A stretch of DNA of 64,000 nt, taken from positions 186,001 to 250,000 of the forward strand of contig JAEUTZ010000025.1 in assembly GCA_016787725.1 (NCBI GenBank), given 5' to 3'. Below are positions 43,899 to 51,778 of this stretch, piece after piece. Source of the DNA: Cyclobacteriaceae bacterium (lineage in GTDB: Bacteria; Bacteroidota; Bacteroidia; Cytophagales; Cyclobacteriaceae). Both the position numbers and the translations under genes were made by a program. The notes under the pieces are model-generated. The model worked only from the letters and a program-made list of their open reading frames with translations. It ran no database searches and had not been told where the DNA came from. How positions within the stretch are numbered: position 1 is the first letter of the stretch; each line of letters opens with the position of its first letter.

Positions 43899-43906
43899 TA
43901 TCTTTG
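43899..43906 (+). promoter_or_regulatory. Bacteroidetes -7 promoter box for the 42-aa gene
   Basis: TATCTTTG matches TAnnTTTG exactly and is 22 bases before the ATG of the small membrane protein at 43929-44057. A TTTA at 43869-43872 is a weak candidate for -33. Confidence 0.5.
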
Positions 43907-43928
43907 ATGTGTCTAAAATAAGTTGGCT

Positions 43929-44057
43929 ATGAAACTGATTGGAAGGAACTTTCTATTAAACCCGATCAATCGAGACCTTTTACTGGTGGTTACTTCAGGT
44001 TTGGTGATCGCGGTAGCGATTATCACCCTACTGGTAATGATCGTAAGTCAGATTTGA
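43929..44057 (+). CDS. Small single-helix membrane protein (42 aa)
   Basis: ATG at 43929 opens a 42-residue frame: MKLIGRNFLLNPINRDLL followed by one strong TM helix (about 17-41). The frame stops exactly next to moaE, which it converges with. An exact -7 promoter box lies upstream. Too short to assign; it could be a small regulatory or assembly peptide, or a chance frame. Confidence 0.5.
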   Translation: MKLIGRNFLLNPINRDLLLVVTSGLVIAVAIITLLVMIVSQI

Positions 44058-44468
44058 TTAAGGGTGGGCGGAAACCCACTGGTCTCCATCGTCAAAAAAT
44101 TCCCGTTTCCAGATCGGAACGGTTTCTTTCAGTTGATCAATTACGTATTGGCAAGCTGTAAAGGAGTCTTTGCGATGCGGTGTTGAGACACTCACCACCA
44201 CCGCTATTTCACCCGGTAGCAAAACCCCCGTTCGATGCTCGACAGCCCAACCCGTTAAGGCCCACCGTTCACGGGCCTGAGCGATGATTTTTTGTATTTC
44301 TGAAACGGCCATGGGTTCATACGCTTCGTACTCCAGCCGTACTACATTCTTTCCAGCAGTTTGATTACGAACGGTTCCAATAAATGTGGTAACTGCCCCG
44401 GCAGCATCAGCGGTAGCTGCCTGAATGACCTTTTGGACCTCGATTGGTTTATGGGTAAGCGCAATCAT
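44058..44468 (-). CDS. moaE: Molybdopterin synthase catalytic subunit MoaE
   Basis: Large subunit of molybdopterin synthase, which transfers sulfur from MoaD to cPMP. The 136-residue protein shows GAVTTFIGTVRNQT, LEYEAYEPMAVSEIQKI, WAVEHRTGVLLPGEIAVVVSVSTPHR, ACQYVIDQLKETVPIWKREFF and the final WVSAHP. The catalytic lysines are in the KETVPIWKRE segment. It is 21 bases downstream of moaD. Confidence 0.97.
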   Translation of the reverse strand: MIALTHKPIEVQKVIQAATADAAGAVTTFIGTVRNQTAGKNVVRLEYEAYEPMAVSEIQKIIAQARERWALTGWAVEHRTGVLLPGEIAVVVSVSTPHRKDSFTACQYVIDQLKETVPIWKREFFDDGDQWVSAHP

Positions 44469-44489
44469 TTTCTTTGATGATTTTTTAAG

Positions 44490-44729
44490 TCAGCCCCCAC
44501 TCACTGGAGGAATCAATGCGATTTCATCTTTTTCCTGGATCAACACCTCATCGCTGGCATATTCCAGGTTGACAGCAATAAAAAGTGAATTCAATTTTAT
44601 TAACTCCGGAAATTGAGAATTGAGTTGCTTTCTTAAATCACCCACTGAAGTACCGGAAAGATCAATCGCTACCTCGCGCCCCCCCAGAATATCGCGCGAA
44701 ATGCCAAAAGTTTTGATTTTCACATTCAT
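44490..44729 (-). CDS. moaD: Molybdopterin synthase sulfur carrier subunit MoaD
   Basis: A 79-residue ubiquitin-fold sulfur carrier: VKIKTFGISRDILGG at the start, LRKQLNSQFPEL in the middle and the diglycine end EIALIPPVSGG, whose terminal Gly is adenylylated and thiocarboxylated. It is followed by moaE on the same strand. A -7 box TATATTTG may lie at 44734-44741, which would give a nearly leaderless transcript. Confidence 0.96.
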   Translation of the reverse strand: MNVKIKTFGISRDILGGREVAIDLSGTSVGDLRKQLNSQFPELIKLNSLFIAVNLEYASDEVLIQEKDEIALIPPVSGG

Positions 44730-44791
44730 TTAACAAATATACACGTTGAACCTTTCGCAATATTAGACTGATCATTCTAACTTTCGATTTG

Positions 44792-45790
44792 ATGCCCGAC
44801 CAGCAACTATACGACAATCATGGCCGACCGATCAGCTACCTGCGGCTCGCGGTTACGGACCGGTGTAATCTGCGGTGTTTTTATTGTATGCCGGAAGAAG
44901 GAATCAAGTATCTTCCAAAGAAAGAACTGCTCACCTTTGAAGAAATTGAGCGGCTCATAACCCTGATGGCAAGTTTGGGCATCTCAAAAATCCGGCTTAC
45001 CGGGGGCGAACCCTTCGTACGAACTGACCTGATGAAGTTGGTGCGAAAAATAGTTACGATTGAAGGGGTAGAGAGTTTGCACCTGACCACGAATGGACTC
45101 CTAACGGCTCCGTATATTCAGGAGTTGAAAGCTCTGGGTGTTGCTTCCATCAATTTAAGTCTGGATACCCTGGACCCGGAGCGCTTCAATAAAATTACCC
45201 GCAGAGATGAATTCGGAAAAACCTGGTCGACACTGCAACTTCTATTAGAAGAGGAGATACCGGTAAAGATTAATGCGGTCGTGATGGAGGGTCAAAACAT
45301 CGAGGACATCATTCCGCTGGTTGAGTTAACCAAGAACAATAACGTATCTGTTCGGTTTATCGAAGAGATGCCGTTTAATGGTGAAGGTAATCACTATCCT
45401 AAATTAACCTGGACGTATAAGAAAATTCTGGAGTTGATTCGAGCCCAGTATCCGACCGTGCTAAAGCTCACCGATGAACCCAACTCCACTTCCTACAATT
45501 ATCGGGTTCCGGGTTATCGAGGCGATTTCGGTGTCATTGCCGCCTTTACACGCACGTTTTGCGGAACGTGCAATCGAATTCGGGTTACTGCACAGGGAGT
45601 TTTGAAAACCTGCTTGTATGACCATGGCGTCTTGAATCTCAAAGACCTTATGCGCGCAGAAAAATCGGATTCAGAATTGAAAGCCGAGCTCTTAAGAGCC
45701 TTCTCGAACCGCCCTAAAGATGGTTTTGAAGCAGAAAAAAAGAGAGTACTTTTCCCGGTGATGGAATCCATGTCTACCATTGGCGGATAA
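44792..45790 (+). CDS. moaA: GTP 3',8-cyclase MoaA
   Basis: The radical-SAM enzyme that converts GTP to the 3',8-cyclo intermediate of molybdenum-cofactor synthesis. ATG at 44792 (332 residues) is preferred over the preceding TTG. The SAM-cluster motif CNLRCFYC gives cysteines 25, 29 and 32. LTGGEPFVRTDL follows, and a second C-terminal 4Fe-4S cluster appears in FCGTCNRIRVTAQGVLKTCL. It heads a plus-strand set with the Moco-fold protein, TauE/SafE and DsrE genes. Confidence 0.97.
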   Translation: MPDQQLYDNHGRPISYLRLAVTDRCNLRCFYCMPEEGIKYLPKKELLTFEEIERLITLMASLGISKIRLTGGEPFVRTDLMKLVRKIVTIEGVESLHLTTNGLLTAPYIQELKALGVASINLSLDTLDPERFNKITRRDEFGKTWSTLQLLLEEEIPVKINAVVMEGQNIEDIIPLVELTKNNNVSVRFIEEMPFNGEGNHYPKLTWTYKKILELIRAQYPTVLKLTDEPNSTSYNYRVPGYRGDFGVIAAFTRTFCGTCNRIRVTAQGVLKTCLYDHGVLNLKDLMRAEKSDSELKAELLRAFSNRPKDGFEAEKKRVLFPVMESMSTIGG

Positions 45791-45799
45791 ATTAAATTA

Positions 45800-46315
45800 A
45801 TGACCATGAATCGATTGCTTCCTTTTGTACTTCTCATCAGTTCATTCGCGATGGGCCAAAAACTGCCGGAAAAAACTTCCGCATTCAAAATTACCGGTGA
45901 AGTAAAGGCGGAGCGAACCGTAAGGATTGATGACCTTGCCAATTACCGCGAATCTTCGTTGGGGGATGTGGTCATAACGAATCATTTAGGAGAGGTGAAA
46001 AGTCAACAGAGAAGGTTGAAGGGAGTTTTATTAAGAGATATACTGGAGACAAGTGAGATTATAAGTAAAAGTCCGAAGGAACTCAGCGCTATTTTTGTCG
46101 TATGCAAAGCCAGTGATGGCTACACAATTGTTTATTCCTGGAACGAGCTATATAATAATCCGGCCGGAGAATCTATTTACATCATTACTTCGAAAGATGG
46201 AGTTCTCGCCAACGAGTTGGATGAGTCGATCGTCATGATTTCTCCCCGCGACTACAAAACCGGAAGACGATATCTTAAGGGTCTTGCTTCCATCGAAATA
46301 AAGCGCGCGTTATAA
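45800..46315 (+). CDS. Secreted protein with sulfite-oxidase-like Moco-binding fold
   Basis: A 171-residue protein: signal peptide (1-19), then a SUOX/YedY-like fold with FKITGEVKAERTVRIDDLANY, RLKGVLLRDILE, FVVCKASDGYTIVYSWNELYNNP and VMISPRDYKTGRRYLKG. This is the short 'molybdopterin-dependent oxidoreductase-like' form. The cysteine that ligates Mo in full enzymes is not clearly in its usual place; one Cys occurs in the FVVCKASDG strand. It starts 9 bases after moaA, so it is likely Moco-related. Confidence 0.85.
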   Translation: MTMNRLLPFVLLISSFAMGQKLPEKTSAFKITGEVKAERTVRIDDLANYRESSLGDVVITNHLGEVKSQQRRLKGVLLRDILETSEIISKSPKELSAIFVVCKASDGYTIVYSWNELYNNPAGESIYIITSKDGVLANELDESIVMISPRDYKTGRRYLKGLASIEIKRAL

Positions 46316-46318
46316 GGG

Positions 46319-47059
46319 ATGGAATCGTATCTTCTCATCAGCACCTTCTTCCTTATTGCTTTGATTTATTCGTCTGTGGGTTTTGGCGGGGGTTCCAGTT
46401 ATCTGGCAATTATGGCCCAACCTTTTTTTGGATTGGTACCCGAAACGATTCGCCCGGTAGCCTTGCTGTGTAATCTGGTGGTGGTTACCGGAGGCACCCT
46501 TATCTTTTATAGGCAAGGTCAGTTGAAAGGGAAGGAGATCTGGCCCTTCATGATTCTGAGTGTACCGCTTGCCATGGTTGGCGGGTGGTGGAAATTAACC
46601 GCGCACACCTTTTTTATCTTATTGGGCATTACGCTTTTTGTCGCGGCCTTTTTTCTATGGTTGAAGCCAAAAGCGATCGTGAAAAAGGAATTCAGCACTG
46701 CTGCGCAGTGCGCATTGGGTGGCGGGATTGGTTTGCTCTCGGGGCTGGTGAGTATCGGGGGTGGAATTTTTCTATCGCCCATCTTACATCTTTTAAACTG
46801 GGGCGATGCCAAAAGAATTTCAGCACTTGCCAGTGTTTTTATTCTCGTCAATTCAATAGGTGGACTTGTCGGACAGGCTGCTTCAGGAGCTACTTTAATT
46901 GATTGGCGACTGGTAGTGCCCCTGTTAATAGCCGTTTTGTTGGGAGGGCAGATTGGATCGCGATTAGGGGCTCAGACCTTCAATGCATTGTACATTCGCA
47001 GGATTACTGCGGTTTTAATTTTAATTGCTTCTCTCAACATTTTAAAGGATCACATATGA
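46319..47059 (+). CDS. Sulfite exporter TauE/SafE-family permease
   Basis: A 246-residue polytopic membrane protein with about 7-8 TM helices. The glycine-rich YSSVGFGGGSSYLAIM at the N-terminus and LGGGIGLLSGLVSIGGGIFLSP in the middle are the two pseudo-repeats of TauE/SafE. (Quoted in part.) It probably exports sulfite or sulfonate-like anions. It starts three bases after the Moco-fold gene and overlaps the DsrE gene by four bases. Confidence 0.92.
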   Translation: MESYLLISTFFLIALIYSSVGFGGGSSYLAIMAQPFFGLVPETIRPVALLCNLVVVTGGTLIFYRQGQLKGKEIWPFMILSVPLAMVGGWWKLTAHTFFILLGITLFVAAFFLWLKPKAIVKKEFSTAAQCALGGGIGLLSGLVSIGGGIFLSPILHLLNWGDAKRISALASVFILVNSIGGLVGQAASGATLIDWRLVVPLLIAVLLGGQIGSRLGAQTFNALYIRRITAVLILIASLNILKDHI

Positions 47060-47586
47060 AAGTCTTTTGTTCGATTGTCCTGCTGCTCGTATTCTCCACG
47101 GGATATGCGCAACAACGGGTAAATCCAGTAATTAAAAATTACGGAGGAATCTTTGAGATTCCTGATGCCGTTGAAAAGCCCGATCCTTCCCTCAATTACA
47201 ATATTGTTATTGAAGTAGAGCGCGCCAGCGATAGACCGGATTCTATCAACTGGGCGATGTACAATGTAGCCCGCTTGATCAATCTTCATGTAATGGGAGG
47301 GGTGCCGAAAGAAAAATTGAATGTGGTATTGGCTATTCATGGCAGCGCAGCCTTCACCGTGATGAACAATGACGACTATAAAGCTAAGTACAGAGTCAAT
47401 AATCCAAACTTGAAACTATATCAAGAACTGGAACAGGCAGGTGTGAAGATATTCGTGTGTGGTCAGTCCCTGATCGCGAGAAACATCAACAAATCGAATA
47501 TGGTGCCGGAAGTTAAGATTGCAACTTCAATGCTCACGACCCTCACTACCTATCAGTTGAAGGGATATGCCCTCCTAAAGTTTTAG
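47056..47586 (+). CDS. Secreted DsrE/DsrF-like protein
   Basis: The ATG at 47056 overlaps the TauE/SafE stop (ATGA); the frame reading back to 46903 is not needed. The 176-residue product has a signal peptide (1-19) and a DsrE-like domain: YNIVIEVERASDRPDSINWAMYNVARLINLHVMGG (quoted in part), NVVLAIHGSAAFTVM and AGVKIFVCGQSLIARNI with one conserved Cys. DsrE proteins handle sulfur, so with TauE and Moco proteins an operon for sulfur oxyanions is plausible. Confidence 0.87.
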   Translation: MKVFCSIVLLLVFSTGYAQQRVNPVIKNYGGIFEIPDAVEKPDPSLNYNIVIEVERASDRPDSINWAMYNVARLINLHVMGGVPKEKLNVVLAIHGSAAFTVMNNDDYKAKYRVNNPNLKLYQELEQAGVKIFVCGQSLIARNINKSNMVPEVKIATSMLTTLTTYQLKGYALLKF

Positions 47587-47592
47587 CACCCT

Positions 47593-48024
47593 TCAGCTGG
47601 TGTGATCGTAAACAATCATCCACTGACCTTGTATTTTTTTGAAGATCAAGGTAAAAGGTCCGTTGGGCTGATCGCTTTCGCGGAATAAAGTATATTGCCC
47701 CGTCACCAGATACGTTTCCGGGGCAAGGGATACCACTTGCCAGATGTCAAACTCCAGCCTTCCCATTAAGGCCCGTGTGGAGTAGTTTTTCCTATAATTA
47801 TCCAACGTGGGTTGCCAACCATACCGGATTGAAGATCCAATAAATTGCAAAGAGTCAGATTTCCAGTAACCCTCCATGAATAATTCCAGGTTACCCTCAT
47901 TCCAGGCATCTTGTTGTTTTGACAACACTTCACGGATGCCTGACTCTGCATTTTCTCCGGCTATTGGCAAAGGAGGTGCGGAGCAGGAAATGAACAACAC
48001 GGATATCCAGATAACATATTTCAT
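47593..48024 (-). CDS. NTF2-like lipoprotein (DUF4440/SnoaL type)
   Basis: Starting at the ATG complementary to 48022-48024 gives a 143-residue lipoprotein: MKYVIWISVLFISC with a lipobox at residue 14. The domain EVLSKQQDAWNEGNLELFMEGYW, SLQFIGSSIRYGWQ and LIFKKIQGQWMIVYDHTS is the NTF2-like cone fold. (Quoted in pieces.) It lies seven bases downstream of the phosphoesterase on the same strand. Ligand unknown. Confidence 0.87.
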   Translation of the reverse strand: MKYVIWISVLFISCSAPPLPIAGENAESGIREVLSKQQDAWNEGNLELFMEGYWKSDSLQFIGSSIRYGWQPTLDNYRKNYSTRALMGRLEFDIWQVVSLAPETYLVTGQYTLFRESDQPNGPFTLIFKKIQGQWMIVYDHTS

Positions 48025-48031
48025 GAGATTA

Positions 48032-49195
48032 TTATTTATCCATTGGAATAAATTTCCCCGCATCAATTTTTCCGTTGGTCACTGTGTACAAGGTCACGCC
48101 AGAGGGTAATACTTCATGCTCATGTCGATTGGCGCCAACCACGGCTCCCGTTTGCTCAAAGCGAATGGGTGATCCGGAACGCTCATAGGTAAAGACCTGC
48201 CGGGAATGATAATGTCCTGCCAGGGAAATCGGGAAAGGATGGGTGTCTAGGATTTTAATAACTTCTTCTGCGTTAGAAACGATATGCCGGAATTGAAGTT
48301 TGCCAGATTCCCGTTCCAGTGTTCGCGAAGGTCCTTCCTCAGTAAAGGCTGTCAAACTCAATCCGCCTGAATAAAACGGCATGTGACCGAAGGTAATCAC
48401 CGGTGTCGTTTTGGGCACGGTGGCCAGATCGGCCTGTAACCACTTCACCTGCAATGAATCAACCCTTCCAAAGTACCAGAGGTCTTCATAGTCTACATTG
48501 TCTAATCCAACAAAATGAATCCCGCCATAGTTGAACGAGTAGTAATTGGGTCCCAAATAGTGATGATACATTTTTTTTCCGTACAGGGGATGGGATTGAC
48601 TCACCAGCGAAAGATGTCGTTCAATACCAAAAATCTCATGATTACCCGGCACACTCCAAACGGGTACCGTAAACTTTTCAGTTTCCTTTTTATAAAGTTC
48701 GTAATACCCGCTGGCTTCCTTTTCAGAAACCCGTAAGGCATCTTTTACGAGGTCGCCCGTGATCAATACGAAATCGGGTTTGGTGGCTCCCACAATTTCC
48801 CGCAGTTTCTGCATTCGATCCACGCTCTTTTCACTGATGTGCGTATCTGAAGCATGAATAAATGAAAACGAAGCAGGTGTATTTTTTTTCGTCAGGGCGA
48901 AGTCGTTGGTAGGCGCAACTTTCTGCCACGATGCGGTTGGCGCATACCCTTCCGGAGATGTAACCAGCACAAATCCATAGCCTTTGGACGCACGGATTTC
49001 ATACCGGCCCTGCGCATCCGATACAACCACTTGCACCTGGTCGGAAACACTCACGCCAGCCATTCCAGGTTCATCCTTATCATGAATGCCATTTTCATTT
49101 TTATCATAATAAACCGTTCCTTGAATCAAGGTGTTGCTTTGGGCTTTCAAATGGGCTGTAACCAGAAGCAAAAGGAGGATGATTCCGTATTTCAT
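48032..49195 (-). CDS. Secreted calcineurin-like metallophosphoesterase
   Basis: A 387-residue secreted phosphoesterase. A signal peptide (1-18) precedes an SdrD/Cna-B-like domain (YYDKNENGIHDKDEPGMAGVS, 29-49) and then the metal-binding core: DTHISE, GDLVKDA, PGNHEIFG, GHMPFYSGG and GHYHSRQ. The pattern of GD, GNHE and GHYHS is complete. It lies upstream of the NTF2-like lipoprotein (same strand). The substrate may be a phosphodiester or nucleotide; it cannot be predicted. Confidence 0.93.
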   Translation of the reverse strand: MKYGIILLLLLVTAHLKAQSNTLIQGTVYYDKNENGIHDKDEPGMAGVSVSDQVQVVVSDAQGRYEIRASKGYGFVLVTSPEGYAPTASWQKVAPTNDFALTKKNTPASFSFIHASDTHISEKSVDRMQKLREIVGATKPDFVLITGDLVKDALRVSEKEASGYYELYKKETEKFTVPVWSVPGNHEIFGIERHLSLVSQSHPLYGKKMYHHYLGPNYYSFNYGGIHFVGLDNVDYEDLWYFGRVDSLQVKWLQADLATVPKTTPVITFGHMPFYSGGLSLTAFTEEGPSRTLERESGKLQFRHIVSNAEEVIKILDTHPFPISLAGHYHSRQVFTYERSGSPIRFEQTGAVVGANRHEHEVLPSGVTLYTVTNGKIDAGKFIPMDK

Positions 49196-49299
49196 AGTAA
49201 TGATTAGCAGGGTTCAAGATACAAATTCACGGCATTCCTTTATGGGTGTGGTCATTTCGGCAATCCTTCCTATTTTGCACTCCAATTTTACGATCGAAA

Positions 49300-51759
49300 A
49301 TGAAAGGCCTCCGATTTAGTGATCATGTGCTTCCACATTTGATTGCTGTGCTGGTATTCTTACTGGTTACTGTTCTGTTTTTTAATCCCATCTTTTTCGA
49401 CAACAAAGCGATTGAGCAAGGCGATATACAGCAATGGAGCGGCTCCTCAAAAGTGTTGCGCGATTACCGGGATCAAACCGGAGAAGAAGGCTTGTGGGCC
49501 AGCACGATGTTCTCGGGCATGCCCGCGTATTTGGTGAATCTGAATTGGAGTGATGGAGTGGTGGTGGGCATGAAAAAGGTATTATCCGTATTTCTGCCGC
49601 ACCCGATTTCCAACATTTTCCTTGCCTTCGTTTGTTATTACATCTTGTTACTCTCATTCCGGGTGCGACCCTGGTTGGCCATCGCGGGTGCGCTGGCGTT
49701 CGGATTATCTTCCTACATGATCATAGGCCTTTCGGCTGGACATAATGCGCGCATTGGCGCCATCGCTTTCATGCCCTTGGTGATGGCCGGCATACACCTC
49801 ACTTTTACAGGAAGAAGAATCCTGGGGGTAGGCATAACTGCGGCCGCGCTTGCACTGCACCTTCGCGAAAATCACTTACAAATCACCTACTATTTGGTGC
49901 TGATCGTGGTGGTTTATGGAGTAGTGCAATTGATCCTGGCCATCTATGCGAAACAAGTAGGTTCGGTATTAAAGAACATTGCCCTCTTGATTCCTGCGGT
50001 AGTCATCGCAATGGGTACTTTCTTCGGTCAATTCTGGGCCATTAGTGAATACACCCGCTACTCGATCCGAGGACCTTCGGAGATCGCTTCTTCACAAAAG
50101 GAAGACGCCTCTGGTCTTTCCAAGTCCTATGCCTTTCAATACAAGTATGGAATCTGGGAGCCCATGACGTTATTCATTCCTAATTTCTATGGTGGTTCTA
50201 GTCGGGAGTATTTTGTGGCCGATCAGAACAGTGATTCCTACAAAGCACTGATGCAGTCAGGCGACAATGAAACCGCCAATCAATTGGCAAATTATACATC
50301 CGCTTATTGGGGTCCACAGGATTTTACGATTGGACCCTACTATGCCGGGGCATTGGTTTGTTTTCTTTTTGTTCTGGGGATCGTATTTGCAGAAAAGAAA
50401 TACGTGTGGTGGCTGGTCTCATTAAGTGCGTTAAGCCTAATGCTAAGTTGGGGCGATAGTTTTGCCACCTTCAATTATTTTATGTTCGATTACTTTCCCG
50501 GCTATAACAAATTCCGGTCGGTCAATTTTGCTTTAGTAATCATCCTCTTTTCAATGCCCTTGCTGGGAATGATTGGTCTGGAGCGATTGTTGGCTGCCGG
50601 TTGGAATAAGGACACCCAGCGTAAACTCATCTGGCCGGTAGGCATTGTCCTTGGTTCGATTTTAGTTTTTATAACGGTAGGCGGCTTTGGTTCATTTCTG
50701 AAACCAGAAGAAAGTCAACTTCCACCCTGGTTGCAACTTGCGTTACGGAAAGACCGGATTGCCTTGCTGCGTTCTGATGCCTGGCGGGCACTGTGGCTTG
50801 TGCTTCTCTGTAGTATTGGAATTTTTGCATTGTTGAAGAATATTTTAAAACCGGCTATCGTTTTTCCTGTATTAGTTATCCTCATGTGGGTGGATTTGGC
50901 TCTGGTAGACAACCGGTATTTCTCCAAGGAAAACTACAAGCGCAAGCGCGACAATGCCTTTGCCAATCCCACGCAAGCAGACGAGGAAATTCTGAAAGAT
51001 AAAAGTTACTTCCGCGTGTATAACTTACAGAGTCCGTTCACCGAGGCGCGTACTTCCTATTTTCATCATTCCTTGGGGGGGTATCATGGCGCCAAGCTAA
51101 GACGGTATCAAGACTTGTACGACTCCTGTTTAATAAAAGAAACGCGTGCATTAATTCAGGATGTACAACAAGGCACGCCACAATTCGAGAATTATGGCGT
51201 GTTGAACATGCTTAATACCCGGTACATTGTGTATGGCACGGAGCGAGGAAATATTATTCTGAATCCCTCTGCCAACGGACCTGCCTGGTTTGTACGAGAT
51301 GTGATCAAAGTGAATTCACCGGCAGAAGAATTAAAGCAGACCGGTGAAGTAAACACCCGCTCGGTAGCGGTAATCAACAGTTCGCAATCAATAGCCAGCG
51401 GTGAGCAGTTGACGGTAGACAGCCTCGCAACAATTCATATAGTAGAAAATAAGCCTCCTTACCTGAAATACGAGTCCGAATCAGCGGTAGCTGGTGTAGC
51501 TGTATTTTCTGAAATATATTATCCAAGAGGGTGGCACGCTTTTCTTGATGGTACCGAAGTTCCGATGCTGCGCGCAAACTATGTGCTCCGTGCCCTGGAG
51601 GTACCCGCTGGCAAGCATACGATCGAGTTTAAGTTTGAACCTAAGCCCTACGTGATTGGGAATAAGGTAACGTTTGCTTCGGGCTGGTTGTTATTAATGG
51701 TTGTTGCCGGTTGTATCGGCTGGAGCTTTAAGAAGCAGGAACCGTATTCTGACTTTTGA
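49300..51759 (+). CDS. YfhO-family polytopic membrane protein
   Basis: The ATG at 49300 (819 residues) is preferred because the extra 18 residues upstream look unrelated. The N-terminal half has many TM helices (VLPHLIAVLVFLLVTVLFFNP and following). The long second half contains MWVDLALVDNRYFSKENY, ARTSYFHHSLGGYHGAKLRRYQ, VAVFSEIYYPRGWHAFLDG and a late TM. This is the YfhO/GT-C-like architecture common in Bacteroidetes, possibly glycosyl transfer at the envelope. It is convergent with the ABC permease at 51779. Confidence 0.92.
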   Translation: MKGLRFSDHVLPHLIAVLVFLLVTVLFFNPIFFDNKAIEQGDIQQWSGSSKVLRDYRDQTGEEGLWASTMFSGMPAYLVNLNWSDGVVVGMKKVLSVFLPHPISNIFLAFVCYYILLLSFRVRPWLAIAGALAFGLSSYMIIGLSAGHNARIGAIAFMPLVMAGIHLTFTGRRILGVGITAAALALHLRENHLQITYYLVLIVVVYGVVQLILAIYAKQVGSVLKNIALLIPAVVIAMGTFFGQFWAISEYTRYSIRGPSEIASSQKEDASGLSKSYAFQYKYGIWEPMTLFIPNFYGGSSREYFVADQNSDSYKALMQSGDNETANQLANYTSAYWGPQDFTIGPYYAGALVCFLFVLGIVFAEKKYVWWLVSLSALSLMLSWGDSFATFNYFMFDYFPGYNKFRSVNFALVIILFSMPLLGMIGLERLLAAGWNKDTQRKLIWPVGIVLGSILVFITVGGFGSFLKPEESQLPPWLQLALRKDRIALLRSDAWRALWLVLLCSIGIFALLKNILKPAIVFPVLVILMWVDLALVDNRYFSKENYKRKRDNAFANPTQADEEILKDKSYFRVYNLQSPFTEARTSYFHHSLGGYHGAKLRRYQDLYDSCLIKETRALIQDVQQGTPQFENYGVLNMLNTRYIVYGTERGNIILNPSANGPAWFVRDVIKVNSPAEELKQTGEVNTRSVAVINSSQSIASGEQLTVDSLATIHIVENKPPYLKYESESAVAGVAVFSEIYYPRGWHAFLDGTEVPMLRANYVLRALEVPAGKHTIEFKFEPKPYVIGNKVTFASGWLLLMVVAGCIGWSFKKQEPYSDF

Positions 51760-51778
51760 TCAACGAAAAGCTCTCCGG

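Noticed and set aside
46903-47055. N-terminal extension of the DsrE protein
   Set aside because: The stretch overlaps the TauE/SafE gene out of frame; the ATG at 47056 starts a clean signal peptide.
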